A stretch of DNA of 64,000 nucleotides from NCBI RefSeq assembly GCF_963662255.1, contig NC_085048.1, forward strand, positions 97,427,729 through 97,491,728, written 5' to 3'. The notes below the pieces were generated by a model. That model was not told the origin of the DNA. It saw nothing but the letters and a program-made list of their open reading frames with translations, and searched no databases. The DNA comes from Cinclus cinclus. Its lineage: Eukaryota; Chordata; Aves; Passeriformes; Cinclidae. This document shows, piece by piece, positions 1 to 13,600 of this stretch; within the stretch, counting starts at the first letter, position 1; each line of letters starts with the position of its first letter. The position numbers and the translations under genes are program-made.

Positions 1-1125
1 TTTAATTGGCTGGAAATTTGGAATGAATATTTTTGCTGGGTGTATCCAACAAAGTAGTATTATAGTGAGCTAAAAATGGATTTATATATGTAGAACTATA
101 ACATTTTTATTATTGTAAATAAACGATGTTTACACACACAAACCCCACCCCCCCAAACAATCCCCAAACCATTTCTAGATTTTGTGCTTTCAGATACTGA
201 GGTTTTACAATAAAACCAGAACTGAATTCTTGCACTGCCTGTGCAGCCCCTGGATGTTACTGTGAGCAAAAATTTCCTGTACATAATTTTACTTTCATGG
301 AATAGGAAATTATACCCATTGAGAAAACCTGGTGTTTGATTTGCACATTGTCAGAAATACTAGTAATTTTTTCACATTGTGTAAGTACGTTATTTAAAAA
401 GCACTAATTTTGCATTGACTCACTGGCTTTTTAAAAGTATTCTTACAGCCTGCAAAGTACAAAAGGAATATAGGGACATCTTTGTGTTCCTTAGGTTTGA
501 AAAAGCATCACCTGCTAAAGGTCTGATCCTGAAAACACTTGGGATGTTGATGATGGGATGTTGGGATATTACACACTTTCAAACCCAGCTAAATCCTCAT
601 GCCAAGTCTGGGCTTGGGAGCTGGCTGGGACACACCTGGGCACGACATGGCCCTGGGACTAGGAGGACTTGGAGGCATGGGAATCTGCACCTGTGATTCA
701 CCCAAAATACTTGTCATCACTGCAAGGGTGCAGGATTGCTGCTTTCCCAGTAAAAGCTGGGCAATTGATTTCCCAAAATCAGCACTGAATGAAGATGGTG
801 ACTGTGTGTGGTGCCTTTCCCCCCCGTGTCTCACAAAATACCTCTCTCCACGATCCAGACGAGGTAGCTGAGTCCACGAGGCCACAGGAGCTCCTTGGGG
901 GTTGACAGTGTCACAGCGTTGTGTGACGAGGAATAAATGCACGAGCGAATGCAAAGCAAGTCTTTGGTTTTCTGATGGATTTGTTGGAGAACACTTCTAG
1001 GATTCTCCCTTTCCCCACGCTTTTCATTCCTCTATAACAGCACACTTGCTGTATTTTTTTCCCCCTCACACTAAATCACCAGACATTTTTGGGTAATCTG
1101 CAATAAACTGTATCTGTACTTACTT

Positions 1126-1160
1126 TCTTTTTTTTTCTTTTTCTTTTTTTTTTTTTTTCC
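1126..1160. repeat. T-rich low-complexity tract
   Basis: Nearly pure T with interspersed C, including a run of more than 15 T. It could be a decayed retroposon tail on the minus strand or simple slippage; there is no flanking element I can identify. Confidence 0.6.
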
Positions 1161-1439
1161 CCCATGGGAGGATGAAACACAATATATTTGAAGGCTGCAC
1201 ATCTGCAGCCCCACTTCAAAGCTGAACTACACCACTCTGGATCCTTAAGAGTTGAACGTTTGGATTTGACCTTAAACCTCTTTTTGCCTATGCAAAATGC
1301 AGGGCAATTGCATTTCCTTTTTGAAGGTTTAAAGAGATATTTTAATTAGAGGGTGGATGTCACCCATTTAGCAAACAAAGAGAGAAAGAAAAAAGGTGTG
1401 TGCCTTTATTGGAAGATGTATTCAGACTGTGGCCATGTA

Positions 1440-1960
1440 AACAGAAGTAGTCCTTCCTTGGTGCCATTGCTACACAATGCATTTATAATGCATAACAACC
1501 ACTTACTGTGTATGTGCTAACATGCATAGCCTCTGTGTCAAACATCAGTGGAATTTTCCATAATTTCCTTTATTTTCCACAATGTTCTCCTCCTCCTTCC
1601 CTAGCACTCATGAAAGCATAATTTGAGCTCAAATATGGACATATCCCCCCCAAAAATTGCGTATTTGTTGTACAATGTGCAACGCACCCTTCATTAGTTA
1701 TTTTGTGTGAGTCAAGTAGTAATTTTTCCTAATTGAATTTATTATGCAACACAGCATTTATTGTATTATTTAAATGTAACACTGCAGACGTGTTGGTTTG
1801 GAAAGGCACATTAGTAATCCAATTAGAGCAGCAGCCATACCCACAGATTTGCTAGGCTATCAATCAGCAAAGTACGATTTTGTTGAGATTAGCTCTGAAC
1901 ATTCACTGCAATGATTTGCCACTGAATATTTTTCAAGTTAAAGGCTAGAAAAATACTAAA
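1440..1960. other. Candidate conserved non-coding element
   Basis: AT-rich block with several homeodomain-type cores: TAATTG near 1730, ATTTATTGTATT near 1757, CCAATTAG near 1820 and AATCAGC near 1865. It has no repeats and no open frame. The texture resembles vertebrate enhancers or conserved elements; this is inference from composition only. Confidence 0.25.
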
Positions 1961-4900
1961 ATGTGAGAATGGTCTCATTGCTACAGCTAATTTCCATATA
2001 GTCATAAATTCATCCCACACAGGCAATCAGGTTTCTACTAAGCCTGGCTAAATGACCTCCACTGCTGCTAAAATCTTTCAGCAGCAAGGCATGACTGAAA
2101 TATGGGTAAATGGTCATAGTATACTCAAATTTTCACCCAGAAACCTGGGGAGGAGAAAAGACTGAGGGCCAGGGCTGATGCTGTGCTGGGACAGCAGCAC
2201 TACACCAACAGGGCCATTTCTGGATAACCTGAGCACAGCACAGGGCACTCCCAGAGAGCTCTCCACCAGAGAATCCCAGTGGGGCTCCTGTCTTCCACCA
2301 GTAATTCTGGTTGCAATCAGAGCTGGTAACTGCCTAAGGAACCTTTGTATGCATTGCTGTGCAATGCTGCTTCTGCAGGGTGCCAAAGCACAGCCTTGTC
2401 CCTCAGACACTGCCATCTGTGGTGGAGGTCATGGAGATTGCTCTGAACATCCACGAGGTCTGATGGACATCCTCTGCACTGCAAGGAAACCAAAAGCCAT
2501 TTCAACGCTTTCAAAATGAGAACTGTGTTTGCAGATGGGAAGAAACCAATGAAAACCAGATGACATCTTGGTGTGACTCCAAACGTTGTCCAAGACACAC
2601 ACAGGGAAGACAGACCCTGAGAGGTCAATGTAGTGATTTGCCAAATGCCACAGGTCTCACAAGGAATTATTCCCTGTGACTGTTCTGTGCTGACCTCTGG
2701 GGTTAAGAGAAGATGTCACCTGAGTTTGGTCATTGTAGCTCATTAGTTTTCACCTAAGTTTTAATTTTTATCTGCAAGGTATTACTGCCAGGCAAAAGTG
2801 GTATCTCCTTTGTCCAAGCAGCTCACACCCATGCCACTGCTGTTCTCACTAGGGGCCAGCTCACAGAGAAGTCCTAATTCCTGCAGCTTTCTGCTGCTCC
2901 TGAATGCTCTTCCCTTGGCTCAGGCAGCAAAAGACCAATCTGGGGGACAGGGTCTGAGCTCAGGTCTGTGCTGCCTGTAGGCTCAGCAGGCAGCAGGATG
3001 GCTTGGTCTGTGTCAGTGAAGAGTTACTTCTGCTGTTCTACAGGGTGGTGCAGAGGAGGATGTATCAGGGAAGCTGAACTTTTAAAACCTAAGTCAACTG
3101 TATTCTTTGGAGGCTATCCATAATTAAATTTGAAAAAAACCAACCCATTTCAAGGATGTAATACAACTCCCAAGTTACCTGAAAAGAAAGTGCAATCTAG
3201 TGCAGTGTGCTTTCACTTTCTCACTCTGTTCCTCCTGTTTCCTTCTGATTTCTTGTGCTTCAGTCTGTGTCCAGGTATTGCTGGTATCTGCTTTGTCTGT
3301 GAAAATGAAATACCAGGAGGAATTGCACTTGGTGCAACTGGTGCACGTTTAGGGGTTAATTCATGAATGGAGGAAGTTACCCTGGTGAATCTGAGTCGGA
3401 CCATGCACAATAAAAGAGGAGTTAGGTGCCCAAACCTGGCAAGTTCTAATAGTTTTTCAAGGGACTATGAAAAACTGATCTCAAGCTTCCTATGTCCTCT
3501 TGGCTCATGTTCTCATGCACAGGGGTGATGGGTACCCAGGCAGGACTGGCAGGCTGAAAAGTAGAGATTTGGTTTCCATGCATCCTTGAAAAACACTTCT
3601 GCTACTGAGTATGAGGGAACTGTAAGGCCACCCTTCAGCAGACACTTCCCAGTGAGACCCAGGTCAGTAACTGTGCTCTGACCCACTTATAAACTGAGCT
3701 TTGTTGAGCCAGATGGGTTTGGGGATTTTTACAGGTGGGGATTTTTTTATTAGATACGACCGGGTGGTCCCTGTGGTTGGGTAATGGGACATGTGAGCTG
3801 CAAGCAACAGGACCACTGGTAAACAACTGGGCATGCACTTTCTCTGCCTCTGAGGCTAAAGAGAAGCAGCATGGAGATTATCAAGCACCCTGGGTGTAAG
3901 TAAACACTACATCTAAGTGAACAGAGCAGCAATCTGATGCCCAAGTCCCTTGAGATGCCCAGCTCTAGGAGCTGGTCCAACTTCCTCTGGAGTTAACAGG
4001 AACTGCAAAGGGTCCTGCAAAGGCACCCCTGTGACTGATGGTACCAGAAAGACTTGGAAACATTTCAATCATGTTACAGCAGACTGTGTGTCTGCCTTTG
4101 CCTGGACTCAGAAAAAGTACAGAGGAGGTACATACAATTTCATATTATTTGCCAGGCTGAAATAAGTAGTTTGAAGACAATTCACAAATTTACAGTTTAA
4201 ACAGGATCCTAATCATAGTTATAATATTTATCCTTTAAAACAAATATTTGAAAAAAAACCCAAACTTAGTTTGCAAATTTTTTACCATAAAAATAAGAAT
4301 CCTTGAGCTCACAGAATGTTGATACATTTGTGCGAAATGATAAACAGGTAATTCTGGTTTTATGAGCGAAATAATTAAAAGGTAATTCTGCTGTGGCTTG
4401 GGGCCCCATCTGTTCAAACTCCTAAGTCATTTGGGACAGAGCCTGTCTGCCCTGATTTATGTAATAATTGCAATGAGTAATTGTCCCCATGATGACAAAT
4501 GCACCAAGATCGAATACTGAGAGGTCAGGCTGCAAAAAAAGAGCAGGGTCCTACTCACACTTTTGATAAACACATAAATCATCACAGGAAGAGATTTACC
4601 AGTGGGAGTAATCCCAAGTGGAAATAACAAATTTTCATTCTTTTGGTTCCCTGCCTGTGCTGTTTCCCTTGCATGCCTGAACTGGGTCTTCCAGCAGTCA
4701 GTCTTTTCCAAACCATGACCTGTCCCTATACATCCTGCCTAAATTTATCCTTCAGTGGGCTTCAAAAGGAGCACCAAACACCTCTTCCTGCCTCCTTTAA
4801 GAGGATGAGTGTATAGACAGGTAGAAACACTGACAGATGGACCTTGAGGAGTCTCTCTACCACCAAGAAAGCTCCAGCCTCTTGAATGCAGCCCCTGCCA

Positions 4901-5318
4901 TACAACAGAATCTTAAGCCTGAGTCTGTGCCAGCTAGAAACACATTGCAATCATCATCACTGCTTGTTTCTGGCCAAACACATCTTGATAAAAGCTGTGA
5001 CATTTACAGTGTGATACAGACCCATGTGTGATGGTTTATGTCAGATCTGATTCCTTTTCCTTAGGAAAAAGATACATTTACCACCATAATTCAGCTGGCA
5101 GGCTTAGGTGTGCAAAATCTCAAATTTAAAGTTGGTTGTCCAAAGGTAAATTCCAAAACATTTTGCACTGCTACAAATTTAAAAGAAAGCAAAAATGATG
5201 GCTACTTCAACCCCATGCAAAACAAAGTAAATAAGAAAAAAAATCTATATAAAACTTCATGGAAATATTTTCAATCATTTCTAATATTCCTAGTTATTTT
5301 TTTCATCAGCTTGTTCAA

Positions 5319-6731
5319 TTTATTGAGTGACCAATCCACTACTCATGGTGGTGTCTACAATTTTTTCCTGTAAGTTTCCAATAGAAGTCTTCTCAGCTTA
5401 TAAACTCAAATTTTGTTTCTTGCTTGGAATCAGCAGAAATAGTTTTATTATCTTTGTAGTGTAGTAGAGAGAATTTAGAGAAATGATCCAGAGCTGTGCA
5501 TGTATTTTGAAAGAGGTTTGCAGCAAATCCTCTGCATCCACTTGTCATGCTAAACTACACACTCTAGACCAGGTTTGCTTTTGGCTCTTCAGTGGTTTGG
5601 GCTAGCACAGGTTAAACATGGCTTAAGATGGTAGCAGCAACAGCCAAAGGCCAATTTATAACTTGGTATCAACATTTTGGGGGAAGTCAGCTTCTGGGGG
5701 AACTCCAAAGCAATGCTCTTCTGTACAACCTGCACAGTCAGATTTGTGGGAAACGTACAGGGTTGGGGCCCTCCAAGAACTGCAAGGAAATGATTGGCAT
5801 TAATCTCTGCAACAATACTGCAGAAGTAAAAGATGCAAATTTAGGACAACAGAGAGCCTACATTCATTTTAGTGACTTATTTCAATGAGAAAGTAACGAA
5901 GTAAGCATTTTTGCAGTGACACAAACATTGGACACCAGAGGTGCATACCAGCTTCTCTTGCATTAAACAAAGTCAGTTCTTGAGGATGACAATTGCCTGT
6001 TTTCTGTTATTCAGTAGGTAGGAACAGTTTTGCACGCTTGAACATGGTCCTTGATAATCCCCTGACTTTTATGAGTTAGATGGCAGGTGGTCTTCCAGAC
6101 AAGCCTGGCTAAACCCCATCATTTGTAGGAGGGGAGTTCAGCCCATTCCATCCTCTGCCACAGAAGTCAGTGGGATTATTGAAGGGAAGCACTGTCACCC
6201 TAAAGCTGGTGCGACCACAGTCACCTACGTGTATGTCATATAGAGGCCTGCTATGAGGAATTGCTGAAGAGCATTGAGTACAAGGCTCAGGACCAGATCC
6301 AGACTTCAGCAAACTGTGAGATACCGGTTAGCCAAAACTTACCAACCCCATGTTTGAATCTGGAGCCCAAACTGCCCACTTTATGCCTTTTAACACAGAG
6401 TTTAGGTTCGGGCTCTATTCTGACGAAGAACATGCTGGTTTTGACACCATCCTAACTATTCACATCATCCTTCTATAATTGCACCAGATTCTGCATCAAA
6501 GACATCGAAGTCTCATTTAAAACTGCCTTAGGGGAAAATTGTAACATAATGGTAAAGATCTCACTGCATATTAGAGAAAACTTATAAAACCCCCAGAAAG
6601 CAGAACACTGAACACCCAACGAATACCAAAGCTGTCTCTGAAATGCAAAACTTTCCAGTAGCTTACAGCGGTAATTCCACCCTAACTTCCACTTTATTTC
6701 CATTTAAGAAACATAAGGAATTCCAAAAACT
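5319..6731 (-). other. KCNK12: Probable KCNK12 3' UTR (end not resolved)
   Basis: Sequence directly downstream of the KCNK12 stop on the minus strand. AATAAA hexamers on the minus strand occur at 6698-6693 (only about 35 nt after the stop), 5449-5444 and 5324-5319, and further ones lie beyond, such as 3751-3746. K2P genes often have long 3' UTRs, so the end could be any of these or farther left. The lower bound given is only the third candidate signal. No coding frame of note is present. Confidence 0.35.
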
Positions 6732-7627
6732 CTACCTAGAATCACTTGTTTCTGCCAAGCGGTTGTTCATGATGGCCAGAGCCCCAACCCCTGCAGAGAA
6801 ACCATTCTGTCTCGTATTGATACAGACATTCCTCGGGTAGCCGTTGGCTGTCTCAGACAACTGCTTCTGCAAAATGGCCAGGGACACTTTATTGGAGGCT
6901 GTGAGCTCCCTCATGGAGATCATCTCTCCAGAGAGCCTCCTGCCCTCGGTGTCACTGTCGTACTGTCCGTCAGCGTCCATGGTGACGTTGTGGCGGCGCA
7001 GGCGGGCTCCTGGGGTGATGGCGTTGCGACGGCTGAGGCGGGTACTGGATTTATGGCACTTTGGGCAGCATCTGCATTCGAATTTTTTCAACACCCAGTT
7101 CAAAATTTGTTTGATTACGATTGAGATGACATTAAAAAGGGAGTATATGCAACATACCCCCAGTAATATAAACATGAAGTTCCCGAATCTGTATAATCCC
7201 TGATGTTGGTACGTAGCCTTTTGGTTGCTTACCAAATCTCCAAAGCCGATGGTGCTGAAGGTGACAAAGCAGTAATACAAGGAGTCAACGTAGTTCCATC
7301 CTTCCACTGCTGTGTACATGGCGGAGGCGCAGCAGGAAAGGGTAATAGCAAAAATTCCCAGGATCAGCAACACGTGGTAAACGGATGGCTTCCAGCCCAC
7401 AAGGCTACCCACCCCAGACACAGCCGATCCCCTTCGGAAGTTGGGAGGTAGGAGACCACTTCTCTGCAGCTGTCTCTCATAGCATGCCCTCATGATAAAT
7501 GCCAGGAGGGAGATGATGCGCTCCAAGAAGAGGTTGAAGAAGAGGATAGTCCCAGCACACCCAAAAAGGCCATAAACGATGAGGAATAATTTTCCAGCCA
7601 CTGTTGCTGGTGTCGTCATTCCAAAAC
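6732..7627 (-). CDS. KCNK12: KCNK12 coding exon 2 (filter 1, M2, M3, pore 2, M4, cytosolic tail)
   Basis: Encodes residues 118-415 and a TAG stop at 6734-6732. The acceptor AG is at 7629-7628, after a modest pyrimidine-containing stretch (ATCTCCACACCGTAG). The exon starts with GT, completing the Gly codon left open by exon 1, so the filter reads T-I-G-F-G-M. It holds M2, the M2-M3 cytosolic loop with GWKPSVYHVLL leading into M3, pore 2 (TIGFGDLV), M4 with GVCCIYSLFNVISI, and the whole C-terminal tail. RRLS at 347-350 fits a basophilic kinase (PKA-type) consensus; that is a motif match only. An in-frame ATG upstream at 7664 lies in the intron and is not the start of this protein. Confidence 0.95.
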
Positions 7628-10600
7628 CTACGGTGTGGAGATAAATGGGCAACATTAATAACACAGGTTTTTGTGAGTAAGCTCAGGATATACGTACCTT
7701 TACATGGCTCCCATCTCACTGGACATAAGGAGTGCGATCTCTAAGTCATCTTAGGCCAACGCAAAACTGACTTTGGTAGATAACAAAGAAGGCACCAAAA
7801 ATTCAAGGAGACAACTAAAACTCAAAAAAAGAAAAAATCCTTTCAAGGTGAAAGGATTATCATCTGTATTAACAGAGCAACCCCACTCAAAATGCAGGTG
7901 GAAGACTCACTGAGCTCAAACCTAACCAAAGTGGGATAAGGTGAAAAGAGGCCATTTTCCTGCTCCCACATGTGTCAGCCATCACATCCTGACGGAAAGT
8001 TTAAGTTGTCTGTTCACAAGCTGTAACCCCATGTAACATTTTTGTTATAGGGATCTGATTTATAGCATTTCCACTGAGAAGATGGAAGTTTTCAGGTTGT
8101 ATAATAGGAAGAAAAACCCCAACATGTCCCAAATAATCAAATATTATTTTAAAAATAACATCACTTTAAAGTCTTTTCCAAATCCCAGCTGTGACCAGCC
8201 CACCTGGTATCATCACAGAGGGAAGGAAAAGTCATGATGCCGCAGAGCTGCCTGGCAGACTGAGGGCACTGGCAACTTGCAGATGGATAATTACAGCAGG
8301 GAAAAACACTGCTGCACAGTTGAATAGAAAAATCAGAGTATACAAACTCTGTGAAGATCCAGCAACAATATTAATTCAACTCGTCTTTACATGAATTACT
8401 TATTGTAATATTACATATTATTATAACATTACTCATACACAAAATTTTATAAGTAAGCAGTAAAGCCTTGTAGCTAACAGACAGTTAAATAACAGCAAAA
8501 GTGAATGTAAATTTGCATGCAAATGAATACAGTAAGCTTACTCCATGTTATTTGCTGATACCAGTTATCTTATGAAAAAGATTACATATATTTCACACCT
8601 TATCTCAAGAAGATTCTTCTGAAACTGTTCTGCAGGTATTGACTTTGTTCTGCTATTCTTCCCCGTAAAAACATTTGGTGGGTCAGGCAAAAAACATATT
8701 GACAGGACTGAGGTGACTGCTTATGTCCCATGAATAAATAACCACATCTAAGATAAAGTTTTGTGAAAAATCCACATTCTGAAGTTTCATTGCTGTATTG
8801 TTCCACCAAAATACCAAGCAAGTAATGTATACAAGGAGGTCAACATCAACACTAGCCTATATAAACAGAAGTTTGTAAAGAAAAGGCACAGAGCATAATG
8901 AAATCATTACAGAGCATAACAAAATAATTAAATCCAGTTTATTACCATGACACACCTTTATAAACAGCAACAGGATAATATTGCCTATATATAATGAGTT
9001 GAGATTGCTGCTTAAAATCTCTTTTTGCAATGGCTGAAATTTTCTGGATAGTTTATTTGTGATCCCTTCCTACTTCGTTGACAGAGAATTTCCCATTGGT
9101 TGATAAGAGGAATGTAAATGCCCATGACAAGTAAACTCAGACGTATCTTTTCAGTGACATGAAGATGCATGAGGGAAGAGGTGGTCCTATTTTCACAACA
9201 GATATGGCAGGCTCAGAAACAGCTGTGTGCCAGCAAGTCAGCCTATGCCTCATAATTTGAGTAACCTGAGCTAGTGAAAGGTGTCCCTGCCCATATGAAT
9301 ATATGACCTTGCAAGCCCCTTCCAACCCAAACCGTTCTATGATTTTATGATCAAAAGCATCATTGTAAAAAGAGTATTTTGTGCAAAAGTCAGTGAAAAA
9401 CTTGCACAGTATTACCAGAAAATATTACCAAAAAGGTCATTACATTTTGCTTTTTGGACCCACCTTCTCCCTATTTTGCAGTATTAACAAGACCACCTTT
9501 GAGCAGACCTCACAAAGCCTGCCATGGGCCCTGTGAAATTCCATCTTCTCTGTGGGGTGGAGCTGCTCTCTGGATTGGGCTGGCTGCTAGCAGGAGTCTT
9601 CTCATTTAATGATGAATATCCAAAAGTGCCTGGTCCTCAGAAGGAGCCGGGGAGCCTGTTGTGGTTGCCAGCTAGGGATACACAGCCAAGTCATTATGGA
9701 GAAGGCATCTGTTCGCCTGTGCCTTGTCAGCAAAGCACTTGAGCATGTGCTTCACAGCAAGCATGTGAACACCACCATCAAAATAAATGGGTTTATTGTC
9801 ACACATATGGCTAGACACGCTTATTAATTAGGAAAAAAAAAAAAGATAGCGACAGCTTGGATCAAGCTGTAAATGCGCCGAAGCCTTTTAGTATTTCCTG
9901 GTGTTCCTTCAAGAGAAGTGGTGAAGTTTTGTATTTTTGATGCTGTTTGTTTCATCAAAATTTTCTGAAGCAAAACGCTACCAAAATTCATTATGTAGCT
10001 AGGCAAGGTGAAAGGGCCCATCACAGCGATAAGAATGCTAAGAAGTACATAAAGCAGGCAAAAAATGAGGCCAGGCAAACACTGAATCATTTAGGTTGGA
10101 AAATACCTTTACAGCCATTGAGTCCAACTGTTACCCCAGCATTGCCAAGCCACCACTAAAACACATCCCTTAGGTCACCAGGTGGCTGAGGGATCAGTCA
10201 CGGGCTCTCCGTGCAGGGTCTTCCTCTGCCAGCTATTTGTCCCTGGGTGTAACCCCAACCACGAGGAGTTAGTCTCGATATGTTCTGTACCTCATCTCTG
10301 AGCTCAGCCCTCGACCTAGGACAAGAAAACTGTGATGCCTGGATGAAGCAAACTCATCCAGAACTGCCTAAGCTTCCTACACAGTGCAAGGAAAAAGCAC
10401 AACAGCGCTTTGTTTCTCATGGCCCTGAGACATATTTTACAGGTGCCTTGGGGTTGACTTTGTGTGGTTCAGATGCAATGTCTGAACCTCCCTCATGCCA
10501 ATTCTGCCCCACCACTTCAGATACAAGCTCCATGACAGCATCAATTTCAGCTGGTTGATATTTCTCCTTCCCAAAGAGAATCAGTAGAGATGAGCTGATA

Positions 10601-13600
10601 TAAACTCTCTTCAGCAGCCTCTCATGGTTAGGTTAAGTGCTGGCATTTAATGAGACCCTCATCCTGACTTGCAATAACAGGTTTCTGGTTACAATTCTGC
10701 TCATCTGGAGTTTTAAATTACTTAAGCTAGGGATGGATTCAAGAGGTAGAACAGATGGACAAACTTGTGACATATGCTTCCTGCTGCTCTTGCTTTCTTT
10801 TCTTTTACCCACTTTCTTATGAGTAAGAGATGGCTGATGCCAGAAGACAAAGGAATAGCAGCTTTAGTACTTCTGAGCTCTCCTCTCAGTCAAATTACTT
10901 CGACAATTACCTTGTCTTACTATATTTTGAGATTAAAGGGGGTGACATCTTTGCAGTAAAGATGTATTTACCCAGAGATGCAGTAAAGTTTTGGTCACTT
11001 CAAGAACTGAACACAAGAAAGCCACAAAAAACAACACAAGAAAGGGCATAATGTGTCCCTGCCTTTTTCAGCCACCCCAGTTCTTCCTATGCAGGTGTCC
11101 TGCCATAGACTTCACTCACACAGCAGGTCAGCACACTGGAGCAATCAATTGAAATCCCAGAGTGAAACAGCACTTAGATCATCAGAGTAGCATCAGCTCT
11201 ATACCATCATGTATTTATATTTAAGGAAATCAAAAGAAACTAAAATGGTTGAAAGTAACTTTTAAAACAAATGGTTCTTCAGAGATAAACAACAACAGGA
11301 ACAACTATAATCAGAATGTTGCTTCCAGAGGGAAAGAAGTTCTTGCAACATAAAAGCTATGGGGGTTACAGAACACAGACAGAGAAACAAAGCTACCGAT
11401 TTTCATGTTTTCCTGCTTCCTGTCTTTTCCACACTTGCTTTACTTCATAGCTCTCCAATAATCCTGGTTGGTCTTCACTGACTAACACATAAACCATACT
11501 ATACCCTATGCCCAAACATCCTATGTTTGAATCCCATGTTTGGGTTCTGGTGCTTCCTTCCAGGCTTTCCCATCTGTTAGCATTTCATCATTATTTCCCT
11601 TGAGAATCATACCTGTATATTTTACAACTGCCTCTCATTTATTCTCCAGCTCCTTACCACCTAACATCCAGAAACAGTTGCCTTGGATACAGGGTCACAG
11701 CTTGGAGCGGAGAAAACTGCTGCATCCAGAGCTTTTACCCAAGGAGTGGGAATACTACAAGTCAGTTCTTCCAACCAGCTCTGCATTTTCAGACTACAAA
11801 TGAGACTTGCTTTCCCTTTAACATTTTTCTCAACCTGCTTTACTAAAATACCCCCCTTTGGGTTCAAACAGTAAATTTTTTTTAGAGCTTTTCTATTGCA
11901 AAGCCTTTAATATAAAAGTTGCTGTGAAATCTCATTTGATCTTATTTAGATTACTATCTGCAAACACCTCCTGAACAGCAGCGGTCTGTCCAGCACCGTG
12001 TGAATTAAGGCCCTTTAAGTTGGACCCTTGCTATTTCTGAATAAATGAGATACAACTGCAGTTTTTAGGGCTGACCTAACCTGTATCATACACAAGCTTG
12101 TAGTCCTTGGTGACTCATGTACTGGGGCAGATAGTCCATGGAGAAAATACTGGGCGACCATGCAAATAAGGACTGACTTCCATAGTCATTCCCTCTATCC
12201 ATTCATTCAAGAAAGAGCACCATCATAAGTCTAATGAATGCAGTTAAAAACCATCCATGTCTCTGCTGGTGCTCCTTGTTTCATTTCCACCTGTGAAACA
12301 TTAGTCAGGTGTTTGAGACAACTGCTACTCAAAAGGAGCCATACTGGCAGAACAGAGCCAAGAGAGAATTAATTGAACTTTAAGGAGTTTCAAAGACCTG
12401 CAGGCAATTATTAAAGGCTTTCTACAGTACCTGTTTTATTCTATTTATACACAATGGTGATCAGATTATTGGTTATCCAAAGTGCTGTGATGCCTTACAT
12501 CAGCAAACACCAAAATCAATCACCCTTGGCATTTCTCTGCTGGCCATGCTTTAAACCACAGGCTAAAAGGTCATGGCCACATACTCATTCCTCTTTCATG
12601 TATGTTGGGTTTAAAAAGAATTTTAAGCCTAAAATAAGACAAGCTTCCCTTAAGGGAAAAAAAGATTAAGTCTGTAACAAGTACATTACACAAACAAAAG
12701 GTGAAATAATAAATAGTCTTTAAGTTACCAGATGCATGTGAAAGGTATAAAAAGAGGGAACAGTGTTTTTCTGTAGAATTGAATGACAAAGATGAAGCCA
12801 AAACTATTGCCAGCTGTGACTTGGGTGAGGAAAGGGAAGAGGGTTGGGCAGGAGCATCTTGTGTCAGAGCTGGAAAGCAGCAGGACAGCTCCATCAAGGC
12901 AGGGGTGCTGGGACTCTCCTGCTTCTCTGGCACCTGGTCCTTTCAGCACACAGGTAAGGGGACTGCAATTCCCACAGGCATCCCTGGAGACCAGTAGGAT
13001 GTCCTGAGAGGCTGCCTCATGGGAATGATGGGTAAGAGGCTCCTTGGAGAGAGTGGTGGGATGGAAAGCACTGTGGTGGTAACCAGAGGTGCTGGTGGCT
13101 GTGATGCTGGGATTGAACGGAGTACTCACATGCTCTGCAGAGGAAATTTTCTAAGGGAGATGGTGATGAAGGACTTCTGCCATAAAGAGGACTAGGCAGC
13201 CAACTGAGGGATAAGAAGCTGCAAGAAAACCTGTCTCATGAAATCCCCTGAAAATGGGAATGTGAAGAGTGACCCCAAACAAAGAGTGCTTGCATGCAGA
13301 GCTGCTGCCACATGGGGCTGATACCTGGCAATGTCAAGAGGTTGAGGAGGGGACCTCACAACCTAAGGAGAGGTTGTCATGTGTGATACAGCCTGAGTAA
13401 TGTATTTAGGGTGAAGGATGTGCTGGACTGAGAGGAATAAGGGCAAGGTTTCATCTCAGAAACCTCAACTGTTACCACCTTGATGAGGTACTGTGCCTTG
13501 ATGAAGGCACTGGGGGCGACCCCAAAGAAACCTCGGGGAAGGAATAATCTTCTCAAAACCTGGCAGCTTGTGAATGTCTAACTTCTCCTCCTCACAGCAG

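Larger units (their letters stand above)
1..5318. other. Intergenic or distal 3' UTR sequence, no gene seen
   Basis: Only short open frames without recognisable protein similarity. The sequence is AT-rich, with a T-rich low-complexity stretch near 1126-1160. The block at roughly 1440-1960 is unusually rich in AT-type motifs (ATTTATTGTATT, CCAATTAG, TAATTG) and is listed separately as a candidate conserved element. In mammals MSH2 lies on this side of KCNK12; no MSH2-like exon is visible here. Confidence 0.6.

Noticed and set aside
5026..5060. TGTGATGGTTTATG resembling the start of the avian LTR found at 48.5 kb
   Set aside because: Similarity ends after about a dozen bases and no other LTR landmark follows.
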